Source: Stenomitos rutilans HA7619-LM2 (GTDB lineage Bacteria; Cyanobacteriota; Cyanobacteriia; Leptolyngbyales; Leptolyngbyaceae). From it: DNA of 32,817 nucleotides. The stretch is taken from assembly GCA_019358945.1 (NCBI GenBank), contig JAHHIE010000069.1:1-32817 (forward strand). The letters run 5' to 3'. Below, piece after piece: positions 1 through 8,395 of this stretch (its first letter is position 1; each line of letters starts with the position of its first letter). A program made the translations under genes and the position numbers. The notes beneath the pieces were generated by a model that made no database searches, was not told the DNA's origin, and saw only the letters and a program-made list of their open reading frames with translations.

Positions 1-1
1 T

Positions 2-76
2 GACCATTGGGCATCTTGCCATGCTTATGGGCTTTACTATGACTACACAACGGGCATTCCATTACCTAATTTCTAG
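2..76 (+). CDS. possible C-terminal end of a gene truncated by the window edge
   Basis: Frame 2 is open from the window start to a TAG at 74-76 and encodes 24 residues ending in TGIPLPNF. The composition (aromatic residues, His, Cys) looks protein-like rather than random, but the piece is too short to assign to a family. No gene is visible between this stop and about 316. That gap holds short repeated AATCTACA segments (about 158-165 and 200-207) and a matching GTAGAT on the other strand. Confidence 0.3.
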   Translation, partial: DHWASCHAYGLYYDYTTGIPLPNF

Positions 77-315
77 TGAATGAGCCTCTCTACTCTATCA
101 AGCCCACATCAGATTGACGCACTACCGCCTCGTTGTAGATCCAGCGATTTAGGTTAAATCTACAGCACGGGATTCGCAGATTCACCTGTTTGGGGCGAAT
201 CTACAACTAAACTCTGTACAATATGCTATCAGCTGGCTTCGTTTTTGGGTGGTGGCAGTACTTCGAAGTTGTCAGTTAGTCGCTTAGAATTAGCTTGCAG
301 TATTCAGCAGTTGAC

Positions 316-849
316 ATGGAAGAATACTTAAGGACTAGTGAAATTATTGATTGGCAACATCCCGAAATTGTCGAACTTGCCAAACAAATTGCATTGGGTC
401 ATAAAACATCAACGGCGATCGCAAAAGTGTGCTTCGAGTGGGTGCGAGATGAAATTTGTCACAGCTTTGATTACCAGATGAACCCTGTGACTTGTCGCGC
501 TTCTGATGTCCTTAAATACAAGACAGGTTACTGCTTCGCTAAGAGCCATTTACTGGCAGCATTGCTACGGGCAAACCAAATCCCAGTAGGATTTTGTTAT
601 CAGTGATTGAGTATTGATGATAAAGGTGCGCCGTATAGTTTGCACGGTTTCAATGCAATTCATCTACCGGAAATTGGCTGGTATCGAGTTGATGCCAGAG
701 GTAACAAAGAAGGAGTCAACGCTCAATTTACCCCACCCCAAGAACGGTTAGCGTACAATACTCAGCTGCCTGAAGAAGCAGATTTTCAAGCAATTCTTTC
801 TGAGCCACTTCAGATTATCGTAGAAGTGCTGCAAGCACAGGAGACATAG
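316..849 (+). pseudogene. transglutaminase-like cysteine protease-fold protein, interrupted by an in-frame TGA
   Basis: Two open segments lie in the same frame, separated only by TGA at 604-606. Joined, they give a transglutaminase-core (bacterial transglutaminase-like superfamily) protein of about 178 residues. The three catalytic positions are visible: Cys in GYCFAKSHL before the stop, His in LHGFNAIHL and Asp in YRVDARGN after it. Everything else is intact, so the simplest history is one CGA (Arg) to TGA change. I prefer ATG 316 (MEEYLRTSEIIDW); a TTG at 295 would extend it by seven residues. The family includes proteases and amidases, and the substrate is unknown. A sequencing error at one base is the main alternative to true pseudogenization. 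Confidence 0.75.
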
Positions 850-1064
850 GATGATATGCTTCGTGACCTTCCAGACATTACGTTAGAGGCTGCAAAGAAT
901 TACGGTCTTGTGGCGGATAATAGGTATTGACAGAAGTTAAAGTTTACCCCGTCGCCGCTGCGCTTTGCTGTTAGGCTGCTTCAGGTTACGACTGAGACAG
1001 TACTTAGAGGCGCTATTTGGCGAGGTGATTCCTGCGGAGAGCTTCGCTAACGCTCCCTAACGGC
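850..1064. other. intergenic stretch with a short gene remnant and a cyanobacterial repeat-like segment
   Basis: ATG 856 to TGA 930 encodes only 24 residues (MLRDLPDITLEAAKNYGLVA...), possibly a degraded gene end. The segment near 1035-1070 (GAGAGCTTCGCTAACGCTCC) resembles the short dispersed repeats common in Nostoc-type genomes. I see no convincing gene here. Confidence 0.3.
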
Positions 1065-1970
1065 TCACCTATCCTCACGATTTGACTCCCATTGTGTCGT
1101 CTGCCGTGCCAAGTCCAGAAATGCGCTGATGACTGGAGAGGAATCATGCTGCCGCCAGGTCAGATAAAGTCCAGTATTCGGGATCTGCTCCTGTAAGGGT
1201 CTGTAAATAACTCCGCTTCTGTGGAAGTTTTGCAAGGAGGCTGGAACAATCGCAATGCCCAATCCTGCGGCAACCAAGCCGACGATCGTCTCCATCTGAA
1301 CTGCCTCTTGAGCCACTTTCGGACGAAATCCAGCTTGCTGACACATGGTAATAATCTGCTCGTAAAAAACAGGTCCCAATTTGGCAGGAAATAGGATAAA
1401 CGATTCATCTGCGAGTGTGGAGAGCGACACCTCAGTCTGAGCAGAGAGCGGATGGGTTTCTGGCAGCGCCAAGACCAAGGATTCTGGCAAAAAGCACGAC
1501 CCACTCAAACCTGGCTCGACGATAGCAGAACGAACAATGCCGACATCCACCTGTTTGTCGTGCAGGGCTTGAATTTGCTGAGCCGTCGTCAGTTCCTGCA
1601 ATCGCAGTTCTACAGCGGGAAATTGTGCTCGAAAGACCCTGACAATTTCTGGCAGTAAGGTATACATAGCAGAACTGACAAACCCGATCGCCAATCGCCC
1701 CACCTCACCCCGTCCGATTTGTTGGGTCACTGCGATCGCCTGTTCCAGTTGCGCCAACACTAGGTAGGATCGCTCCAAAAACACTTTGCCTGCTTCCGTT
1801 AGATGCACGTGTCGCTTCGTGCGTTCAAACAGCTTGACACCGAGTTCCTCTTCCAGATCCCGAATCTGCTGACTGAGCGGGGGTTGGGAAATGTGCAACC
1901 GCTCTGCTGCTCGACTGAAGTGTAGTTCCTCAGCCACGGCGATGAAGTAATGCAGGTGTCGTAATTCCAT
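1065..1970 (-). CDS. LysR-family transcriptional regulator
   Basis: At 301 residues this is the usual LysR length. An N-terminal winged HTH (about 1-60) has the classic start MELRHLHYFIAVAEE and the recognition-helix region RLHISQPPLSQQIRDLEEELG. A periplasmic-binding-protein-like effector domain follows from about 90 to 295. The sequence is closest in style to the CatM/BenM/AlsR group, which responds to small organic acids, but the effector cannot be read from sequence. It is divergent from the SDR gene at 2089, the standard arrangement for a LysR regulator and its target, so control of the SDR-NIPSNAP pair and of itself from the shared 118-bp intergenic region is inferred. No defects are visible. 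Confidence 0.93.
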   Translation of the reverse strand: MELRHLHYFIAVAEELHFSRAAERLHISQPPLSQQIRDLEEELGVKLFERTKRHVHLTEAGKVFLERSYLVLAQLEQAIAVTQQIGRGEVGRLAIGFVSSAMYTLLPEIVRVFRAQFPAVELRLQELTTAQQIQALHDKQVDVGIVRSAIVEPGLSGSCFLPESLVLALPETHPLSAQTEVSLSTLADESFILFPAKLGPVFYEQIITMCQQAGFRPKVAQEAVQMETIVGLVAAGLGIAIVPASLQNFHRSGVIYRPLQEQIPNTGLYLTWRQHDSSPVISAFLDLARQTTQWESNREDR

Positions 1971-2088
1971 CAGACTTATATTTCTAACCTATTAATCCTA
2001 ATCATATATATATTGGACAGTTCCATAGCTGTCTCCTATCGTCAGAAGTATGCAACGCATCTCATCGCTTTTACATTGGAGAAAGCAA
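1971..2088. promoter_or_regulatory. divergent promoter region between LysR and SDR genes
   Basis: This is an AT-rich region (ATATATATATT around 2004-2014) with a dyad GACAG (2016-2020) / CTGTC (2029-2033). The dyad has the spacing expected of a LysR recognition site and lies between the two divergent starts. GGAG at 2078-2081, seven bases before ATG 2089, decides the SDR start. Operator function is inferred. Confidence 0.4.
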
Positions 2089-2964
2089 ATGAACTCAGAC
2101 AAAAATCGTGTTGTTCCCAGAGTCTGGCTGATTACAGGATGCTCAACCGGGTTTGGACGTGCCCTCGCAGAAGCAGTGTTGCAGCAGGGCGACTCCCTGA
2201 TAGCGACTGCTCGCAAACCAGAGCAACTTGGCGCTTTGATTGACCAGTATCCAGAAACCGCAAAGGCTGTCCGTCTGGATGTCACATTGTCTCAAGACAT
2301 CCAAACAGCGGTTGATACCGCGATCGCCACCTTTGGTCGCATTGATGTGTTAGTCAACAATGCGGGTCATGGACTCATTGCCGCGCTCGAAGAAGTCAGT
2401 GATGGTGAGATGCACCAATTTTTTGAAACCAACTTCTTTGGGGCACTGCGTCTGATGCGGGCGGTCTTGCCTGTGATGCGTCAGCAAGGCAGCGGTCACA
2501 TTGTCAATTTATCATCCACGGCAGGACTTGTGGGATTTGGAGGAAGCAGCCTCTACTGTGGTGCGAAATTTGCCCTGGAAGGTGCGTCTGAAGCCCTGGA
2601 TAAGGAAGTCAAACCCTTTGGAATTAAAGTCACGTTAATTGAACCTGGGGCATTTCGCACCGATTTTAATGGACGCTCTCTAGCAACAGCCAAACAATCC
2701 ATTGATGCCTATGCTGGGGTGAGCAGTGCATCATTGCAGTGGTTCAAAGAGATGAATGGTCAGCAACCGGGCGATCCAGCTAAGGCAGCGCAAGCCATTA
2801 TTCAAGCGGTGGACAGTCCTCATCCCCCGATGCGACTGGCGCTAGGCACCGATGCCATGAGCCTGATTCAGGAAAAACTGGCATGGGTCAAAACGGATTT
2901 GGAGGCTTGGCAGCAGGTGACTGTCAGCACGGATTATCCAGAACCAGCCAAATCTGCCAAGTAG
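2089..2964 (+). CDS. short-chain dehydrogenase/reductase (SDR), classical type
   Basis: This is an NAD(P)-dependent oxidoreductase with a Rossmann fold, 291 residues from ATG 2089. Visible motifs are the dinucleotide-binding TGCSTGFG near the N-terminus, NNAG around residue 90, the catalytic Ser in NLSSTAG and YCGAK (YxxxK). An upstream ATG at 2050 would add 13 residues, but GGAG at 2078-2081 favours 2089. The sequence is of the broad oxidoreductase group annotated as retinol/hydroxysteroid-like SDRs, and the substrate is unknown. The NIPSNAP gene starts 10 bp downstream, so the two are probably co-transcribed under the divergent LysR regulator. Confidence 0.92.
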   Translation: MNSDKNRVVPRVWLITGCSTGFGRALAEAVLQQGDSLIATARKPEQLGALIDQYPETAKAVRLDVTLSQDIQTAVDTAIATFGRIDVLVNNAGHGLIAALEEVSDGEMHQFFETNFFGALRLMRAVLPVMRQQGSGHIVNLSSTAGLVGFGGSSLYCGAKFALEGASEALDKEVKPFGIKVTLIEPGAFRTDFNGRSLATAKQSIDAYAGVSSASLQWFKEMNGQQPGDPAKAAQAIIQAVDSPHPPMRLALGTDAMSLIQEKLAWVKTDLEAWQQVTVSTDYPEPAKSAK

Positions 2965-2974
2965 AGAGTTATTT

Positions 2975-3430
2975 ATGATTCACACCAAGACATTTCTGCG
3001 TGTTGCTCTAGTTATCGTGTTCATTGTTGTCATGAGCATCACTGTCGGACTCTCACAAACCTCCAGCAAAAGTGTCAAAGCAACCGGCAACGTCATCCAT
3101 CAACTACGCATCTATGAGATCTTCGATGGTAATAAAACGGCATTCCACGAACGGTTCCGCGATCATGCGATGCGGATCATGGCGCGATACGGCTTCAAAA
3201 TTGTGGCGACCTGGGAATCGCGTCACAATAACCGCACTGAGTTCATCTACCTGCTTGAGTGGGCTGACAGGGAAACGATGAAGCAGCGGTGGGCAGCGTT
3301 TATGGCGGATCAAGAGTGGGCGGAGATTAAGCAGGCGACGGCTGAGGCGCATGGTTCGCTCGTCGGCGACATTGAGGATCGGATATTGGAGTTGACAGAT
3401 TACTCGCTGAGCGAACGGTTAGCAAACTAA
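2975..3430 (+). CDS. NIPSNAP-family protein with N-terminal membrane anchor or signal
   Basis: The protein has 151 residues. Residues about 8-28 are strongly hydrophobic (FLRVALVIVFIVVMSITVGL), giving an uncleaved anchor or signal peptide. The remainder matches the NIPSNAP dimeric alpha-beta barrel family: HQLRIYEIFDGNKTAFHERF, the GFKIVATWES strand and the FIYLLEWAD segment are typical. NIPSNAP proteins have no firmly established enzymatic role, and many bacterial members accompany oxidoreductases. It starts 10 bp after the SDR stop, so an operon is likely. Export to the periplasm or attachment to the membrane is inferred from the N-terminus. Confidence 0.85.
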   Translation: MIHTKTFLRVALVIVFIVVMSITVGLSQTSSKSVKATGNVIHQLRIYEIFDGNKTAFHERFRDHAMRIMARYGFKIVATWESRHNNRTEFIYLLEWADRETMKQRWAAFMADQEWAEIKQATAEAHGSLVGDIEDRILELTDYSLSERLAN

Positions 3431-3551
3431 AGTTCAGCATTTAAGTCAGGAGAAAACTCAGTGATTCGACGATCGAGTCGCGATTATTACTGGAAGCGAG
3501 CGAGGTTTGGGGGTAGCCTACGCTCGATCGAGCGGGACAATGTGGAATATA
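3431..3551. other. convergent intergenic region with a 14-bp palindrome
   Basis: The region lies between convergent genes. It contains the perfect palindrome CGCTCGATCGAGCG at 3521-3534 and a nearby dyad around CGACGATCGAGTCG (3468-3481). There is no T-run, so it is at best a weak bidirectional terminator. HIP1-related GATCGA cores may explain part of the symmetry. Confidence 0.3.
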
Positions 3552-4040
3552 TCAATAGGCAATCTGGGATGACACTGGAGATGGATAAGGCTTGGCAAAG
3601 GTAAAGGCTGCGGGTGAATCCCCATGCAACGTCAGGTATGCCAACGTTGTCTTGCCTTCCTCGACGGTGGGGTAATGATCTGCTGGAATCCACCACATGG
3701 CAAAATGCTCACCCTCGTATTTCTCAAACCATTGACGACGACGCACAAAAAACTCCCCATGCAGACTCTTGTAAACATAGGCTTTGAGTGACTCAACGCT
3801 TTGCCAGACTGAGACATTCACCAGCATTCGCGGATCGGGATAAGCGCGGATGTCTGTCGCGTTGCCAGAGGCAGTTTGAAGCCGCCAAATAAAGCCAGGA
3901 CTTTGATCTGCGATCGCATTCACCTCGTTCAGTGCCTCTGCAAACTCGGTCATAACCGGGCCATGCAGCGGAGCTTTCATCAAAGCAATGTTAATTTGGG
4001 CGAGATGAAACTCCTGGAGATTCTTCATGTCTGGTGTCAT
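3552..4040 (-). CDS. DUF3291 domain-containing protein
   Basis: The protein has 162 residues and matches DUF3291 over most of its length. It starts with FHLAQINIALMKAPL, has the central FIWRLQTASGNATDI and the typical NVSVWQSVESLKAYVY, then HFAMWWIPADHYPTVEEG. DUF3291 belongs to the dimeric alpha-beta barrel group related to monooxygenases of the ABM type, with no proven reaction. ATG 4028 (MKNLQEF) is an equally good start. It lies 40 bp after the broken AraC gene on the same strand and may be the last gene of an MmyB-AraC-DUF3291 transcript. Confidence 0.85.
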   Translation of the reverse strand: MTPDMKNLQEFHLAQINIALMKAPLHGPVMTEFAEALNEVNAIADQSPGFIWRLQTASGNATDIRAYPDPRMLVNVSVWQSVESLKAYVYKSLHGEFFVRRRQWFEKYEGEHFAMWWIPADHYPTVEEGKTTLAYLTLHGDSPAAFTFAKPYPSPVSSQIAY

Positions 4041-4080
4041 TGTTCCTGCTCAAACAACGATGACCCAAAGTATCTACCAG

Positions 4081-4926
4081 TTAAGCCTGCTCTGTCTTGA
4101 ACGATGTTGACATCGTGCGGTACTGACCGGGCGAAATTCCGACGATGCGTTTGAAGTGGCGATTCAAATGGCTCTGGTCTGTCATGCCAACCGCGATCGC
4201 TGTTTCTGCGATCGCCATCCCCTGTCTTAAACACTGCTTTGCTTTTTCGACTCGAATTTGGTTGAGATAGGTGTAAGGCGGCATTCCCACCGCATCGCGA
4301 AAGACACGAACTAAATAGGAGCAATTCAGATTCGTAACCTCTGCTAATTGCGCTAGGGAAATACTGGCTCTGAAATTATCGTGCAAGTAGTCTTTGATCA
4401 ATCTAACCGCTCGATGTTCCTGTCTATCCTCAAGCAAACGGCTGTTGATCCTGGCGTATCGATTGAGCAGGGTAGACAGAACTTCGACAAACCGGGTTTG
4501 TTGAACTAACAACTCCTGGGGCTGTTCTAGCGTTAAACACAGGGCTAGAACTTGCTGAGCCAACCGTTTGTCTTGAACCACTGAATTTTGAAAGTAAGGG
4601 GTGCCGCTCCCCTGAAGCTCACTGGCGATCGCGGCGGTGCAAGTCACACTGGGGTATAGCATCCGATAGGTGAGCGGCAAACCTTCCGCCGAAAAACCCG
4701 TGTGTGCCTATTCTGGATTCATCAACACAATGCTTTGAGCCGGTGCCAAGTAGGTTGCGCCTTGATAGTAATTTCCCCCCACGCCCGCTTCAATCACGCC
4801 AATGGCATAGCTGGCATGAAAATGACGCGCGTAGTGGTAGTGAATTGCTTTGGCTCGAAACACCTCTAAGTTATCAAACTGAGGCAGCACCCAAAGCTTC
4901 GTCGGTGGATTCGTCGCTCGATTCAT
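4081..4926 (-). pseudogene. AraC-family transcriptional regulator interrupted by an in-frame TAG
   Basis: Two same-frame segments are split by a single TAG at 4708-4710 (minus strand). The first 72 residues form the AraC cupin arm (HYHYARHFHASYAIGVIE, GATYLAPAQSIVLMNP). After the stop the frame continues directly with AHTGFSAEGLPLTYRMLYP, as AraC cupin domains do, and ends with a two-HTH AraC domain (ISLAQLAEVTNLNCSYLVRVF; AIAVGMTDQSHLNRHFK). Everything but one codon is intact; a Gln or Glu codon is expected at the stop. The start ATG overlaps the TGA of the upstream MmyB-like gene (ATGA), which implies translational coupling. The mutation is recent, or a read error. Confidence 0.8.
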
Positions 4927-5762
4927 GCCGATCGCCCCTTTGCCTCTAACTGTTTCAGCTTCTGGCGAGTTGCATCGGCAACGGGAACAAACAAGACAAG
5001 CTGTATTCCAGGGAAAGCGTTCACCTGAAGCATCACCATCTCAAACTTCAGTTGTCCTAAACTGGGATGGTTGAATTCCTTGAACGAATCCCGCTTTTGG
5101 GACACATCAAGCTGCTGCCAATGCTCCTTAAACTGAGGGCTTTTGTCTTTGAGGCGCTCAATCAAATTGGTAAATTCTGGGTTGCCGATGTAGGGCGCAC
5201 AACTTGCCCTAAAATGCGCCAATGTCTCCTGACAAGCTCTCTGCCAGTTGGGTTGTCGCGATCGAAACTCATCGTTCAGGTACATCAGCCACAGGATGTT
5301 TCTCTCGTGTTCAGGTAGGGTTTCAAAATCGATCAACGTTAAACATGCCAGGTGATTCCAGGCTAAAACGTCCCAGCGCCAGCCCATCACGTAAGCAGGA
5401 CAGCATTGCTGATTGTCTAACACCAATTGCAGAGTTGGGCTAACCTGAGCCGCGTCTTCTCCTTGAATGGGAGGCAATTCATCCCGGACGAGTTCAAACA
5501 GGTAGGTGCGCTCGACCTCATTCAACTGAAGCACTCGCGCAACGCTGTCTAGCACTTGGGCGGAGACTCGAATATCCCGTCCCTGCTCTAACCAGGTGTA
5601 CCAGGTTGCCCCAACTCCCGCTAACTGAGCCACCTCTTCACGCCGCAGTCCGGGTGTACGTCGTCGCGTTCTTGATGGCAGTCCCACTGCTTCTGGAGTG
5701 ATGCGATCGCGCCGTTGCTTTAAAAATGAACTCAATTCCTGACGGCGCTCTTGGGTGTCCAT
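4923..5762 (-). CDS. XRE-family regulator with MmyB-like ligand-binding domain
   Basis: The protein has 279 residues, the usual length for HTH_31/MmyB regulators. The N-terminal HTH shows the characteristic RRRTPGLRREEVAQLAGVG and TWYTWLEQGRDIRVS. The C-terminal MmyB-like domain (about residues 105-270) shows the typical AYVMGWRWDVLAWN and HPSLGQLKFEMVMLQV. Members bind fatty-acid-like or other small ligands and usually control an adjacent oxidoreductase or hydrolase. Here the gene is divergent from the metallo-beta-lactamase gene at 5872 and translationally coupled to the AraC pseudogene downstream. Control of the hydrolase is inferred. Confidence 0.9.
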   Translation of the reverse strand: MDTQERRQELSSFLKQRRDRITPEAVGLPSRTRRRTPGLRREEVAQLAGVGATWYTWLEQGRDIRVSAQVLDSVARVLQLNEVERTYLFELVRDELPPIQGEDAAQVSPTLQLVLDNQQCCPAYVMGWRWDVLAWNHLACLTLIDFETLPEHERNILWLMYLNDEFRSRQPNWQRACQETLAHFRASCAPYIGNPEFTNLIERLKDKSPQFKEHWQQLDVSQKRDSFKEFNHPSLGQLKFEMVMLQVNAFPGIQLVLFVPVADATRQKLKQLEAKGRSA

Positions 5763-5871
5763 GCTGATTGATTCGATGATCCTGGTGTTTTTGATACTAG
5801 GATAAACTGACTTCTGGTTATAGGATAGCTTTCCTTCTACGATAGCGACGGTCGTTCAAGATGAAGCATTT

Positions 5872-6900
5872 ATGAAATTGTCTGTCGTTTCCGTTGTTCA
5901 GTTTTTGCGCCGATCGCGCTTCAAGCTAACTCCATTACTGTTGAGTGTGATTGTCCTGACGTTGCTCTTCAGCTTAACGATTAGAATTCCTGCGGTTGAA
6001 GCGGTTGATGGAAGCAATGTACCTAATGCAGGCGTTTACCGGTTCAAAGTGGGAAACTTCAACGTTGCCACCGTTTCTGATGGCTTGCTGAAGTTGCCTC
6101 CTTTACCCACTTATGCCCCCACCGCAGACCCTCAAGAAGTGGAACGGGCAATGGTTGAGCGATTCTGGTCGCCTAAAGAGTTGGCACTTTACTTCAATGC
6201 CATTTATGTCGATACAGGAACACACAAGGTTTTAATCGACACAGGTGCAGGAGTGGAATTGGGATCGGGACTCGCAAAACTCACGCAAAATCTTCGCAGT
6301 GCAGGCGTTCAACCCCAAGATATTGATACGGTAATCATCACTCATGCCCATCCCGATCACATCGGCGGCATTGTCGCCGCCAATGGTCAACTCACCTTTC
6401 CCAATGCTCGGTACTACATTTCAGACGCTGAGTGGCAGTTCTGGACAGCTCCAACGATCGACCTATCACCCTTAAAAATTCCCGATCAATTCAAGCAGGG
6501 TATTACGGCAGCGGCACGCAAGCATTTGAGCGCGATTAAGCATCGAGTGAACCGCTTTCAACCTGATCAAGAAATTATTCCAGGCATTCGGGCGATCGCA
6601 GCACCCGGTCATACACCAGGGCAATCAGCATTTCGGGTCATTTCTGGGACTGCTCAACTGATCGTGGCAGCCGATGTCTTTTTCAATCCAGCGTTTGATT
6701 TAGAACATCCTGACTGGCAAACCGGATTCGACCTCAATGCCCAACAAGCGGCAGCGACACGGCGCAGGCTTTTAGACCAAATTGTGGAGCAGCGAACGAT
6801 GGTGATTGCTTATCACATGCCGTTTCCAGCATTAGGTCATGTTCGCTCCCGCGACAATCATTATGAATGGGAGCCGATTCTCTGGCAGTTCACTCCGTAG
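5872..6900 (+). CDS. exported metallo-beta-lactamase-fold hydrolase
   Basis: The protein has 342 residues. A basic N-terminus and a hydrophobic stretch (about 20-38) ending near AVEAVDG suggest a Sec signal peptide and a periplasmic location. The MBL fold shows the zinc-binding HAHPDH (H158, H160, D162, H163), APGHTPGQ about 90 residues later and AADVFF with the bridging Asp. The layout resembles lactonase-type or N-acyl-homoserine-lactonase-like MBL proteins, but the substrate is not evident. It is divergent from the MmyB-like regulator. Its last 11 bp overlap the 3' end of the convergent TetR gene. Confidence 0.9.
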   Translation: MKLSVVSVVQFLRRSRFKLTPLLLSVIVLTLLFSLTIRIPAVEAVDGSNVPNAGVYRFKVGNFNVATVSDGLLKLPPLPTYAPTADPQEVERAMVERFWSPKELALYFNAIYVDTGTHKVLIDTGAGVELGSGLAKLTQNLRSAGVQPQDIDTVIITHAHPDHIGGIVAANGQLTFPNARYYISDAEWQFWTAPTIDLSPLKIPDQFKQGITAAARKHLSAIKHRVNRFQPDQEIIPGIRAIAAPGHTPGQSAFRVISGTAQLIVAADVFFNPAFDLEHPDWQTGFDLNAQQAAATRRRLLDQIVEQRTMVIAYHMPFPALGHVRSRDNHYEWEPILWQFTP

Positions 6901-7480
6901 CTTTGATGTGCGCGACCGCCACAAGCAGCGCATCGAGCATGACTTCATAACTGGCATCAGCAGAGCGATCAAGCGTCATCAACTCTGACTGCTCTCGCAT
7001 AATAAAACCATAAGTCGCAGCATTCACCATGCGCATCACATCGATCAATGCCTCATCACTTAACTCATACAGTTGCAGAAATTTCTGAAATAGGTGAAGT
7101 GAGTCTTGAATCATTTCAGCTTCTTCTGGATCAGTCGGTCGCATCTGGTAATGCATCATAACGCTGTATTGGGCGGGATGCGATCGCGCAAAATTGCGAG
7201 TGGCACGAGCACTGACGCGGAACAATTCTTGCGGCTCTGTAATGCCCTCAACTTGCTGGCGACACTGGGTTAAATAATTTCGCCAAATCGCTAAAGCTAC
7301 CGCTCGTCGCAGTCCGGCGTTTCCCTCTAGATGCTTGTAAATCGCAGGTGGTTTGATGCCCAATTCTCGCGCCACTCGATTCACACCCAGTGCTGATTCT
7401 CCTTCTTGGTCAAGGCAGGCGATCGCCGCTGCAATCACATCCTGTTTGGTCAATGAATTTTCCTTCGTCGGACGACCCAT
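6890..7480 (-). CDS. TetR/AcrR-family regulator (WHG-type C-terminus)
   Basis: The protein has 196 residues. The N-terminal HTH is typical: TKQDVIAAAIACLDQEG, then VNRVARELGIKPPAIYKHLEG. The C-terminal domain resembles the TetR_C_33/WHG group. It begins 6 bp after the methyltransferase stop, so the two form an operon. The palindrome at 8330-8354, upstream of that operon and of the divergent amidase, is the likely operator (inference). Confidence 0.9.
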   Translation of the reverse strand: MGRPTKENSLTKQDVIAAAIACLDQEGESALGVNRVARELGIKPPAIYKHLEGNAGLRRAVALAIWRNYLTQCRQQVEGITEPQELFRVSARATRNFARSHPAQYSVMMHYQMRPTDPEEAEMIQDSLHLFQKFLQLYELSDEALIDVMRMVNAATYGFIMREQSELMTLDRSADASYEVMLDALLVAVAHIKATE

Positions 7481-7486
7481 AGGGAT

Positions 7487-8314
7487 TTACTTTGGTCGAA
7501 CAATGTGAAAAGCAGAGACATACGATAGTTGAACCGTATCACCGTTCTGCTCCAGCACCTGTCGCAGCCCCTCGATCAATGGTTGCTTTTGCTGTGGCTC
7601 CAGTTGCAGGTGAGGCGAATAAGTATTCAACAACAGCAAATACTGATCCACAGAATAGGTTACTTCTACCTTCGTCTGTCCAGACACCCTGTCTTTGAAG
7701 TAACCAGACTCGATCGCCACTTTTCCCAACTGGTCGAGAATCTCGGCTTGTGTCGTGCTGTCCTCATAAGCACGATTGAGAGTGGGTGTATGAGCTTGAT
7801 AGACCTCGGATAGCTGCTGGTAGACCTCATAGCGGGGCTGAAGTTCCTTATTCCACAGCAAGATGAGTGCTCCCTCTGGACGCAATGCTGCCGCTGCTTT
7901 GGGATAACCCACTTCTGGCGCAATCCAATGAAATGAACTGGCTGCTAATACGGCATCGAATTTTCCAGGTTCTAATTCCCACTCTTCAAACAAGCAATTT
8001 CGCAGTTCCACATTTGGATAGGGTTCACAGGTTTGCTGCGCCAGACGATAAAAATCGGGATTCGGTTCAACGTAAACCATGCTGCAACCCAGCGCAGCGA
8101 TCGCAGGGGTAGCGATCGCCGGACCACACCCAACTTCCAGCACTGTCGAGTCGGCGGAAAGTCGCGCGATGTCGATTACGCGATCGATGATTACCTGCGG
8201 GTAGCGCGGTCTGACCTGTTGATAGGCGGCGGCGATTGGCGAATACCAGTGTTTGCGTTGTTCCAGATCCTTACCATAGCACTCGTTGCGAAGGGTTTGT
8301 TTCAGGTCTTTCAT
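7487..8314 (-). CDS. class I SAM-dependent methyltransferase
   Basis: The protein has 275 residues. SAM-binding motif I is clear (VLEVGCGPAIATPAIA), followed by the acidic end of beta2 (VYVEPNPDF) and FDAVLAASSFHWI as motif IV. The order fits the Methyltransf_11/25 group acting on small molecules. FHWI at motif IV is typical of the family that includes many cyanobacterial orphan methyltransferases. It is the first gene of a two-gene transcript with the TetR regulator and is divergent from an amidase; the pair may modify or degrade a common compound, but no substrate is indicated. Confidence 0.9.
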   Translation of the reverse strand: MKDLKQTLRNECYGKDLEQRKHWYSPIAAAYQQVRPRYPQVIIDRVIDIARLSADSTVLEVGCGPAIATPAIAALGCSMVYVEPNPDFYRLAQQTCEPYPNVELRNCLFEEWELEPGKFDAVLAASSFHWIAPEVGYPKAAAALRPEGALILLWNKELQPRYEVYQQLSEVYQAHTPTLNRAYEDSTTQAEILDQLGKVAIESGYFKDRVSGQTKVEVTYSVDQYLLLLNTYSPHLQLEPQQKQPLIEGLRQVLEQNGDTVQLSYVSAFHIVRPK

Positions 8315-8329
8315 GATGAATTTAAGCGA

Positions 8330-8354
8330 ATTTAGTTAATACAGTTAACTAAAT
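8330..8354. promoter_or_regulatory. TetR-type operator palindrome
   Basis: The perfect 10-bp inverted repeat ATTTAGTTAA / TTAACTAAAT is separated by 5 bp. It lies in the 81-bp gap between the methyltransferase-TetR operon and the amidase. Size and position match a TetR operator controlling both directions. The binding protein is inferred to be the 6890-7480 regulator. Confidence 0.65.
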
Positions 8355-8395
8355 ATAGGTATGATTAACCTTATCACCGAAGTTTAGGAAAAGTC

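Noticed and set aside
3521-3534. CGCTCGATCGAGCG as an intrinsic terminator
   Set aside because: It has no T-run on either side, and GATCGA cores are common here because of HIP1, so the palindrome alone is weak evidence.
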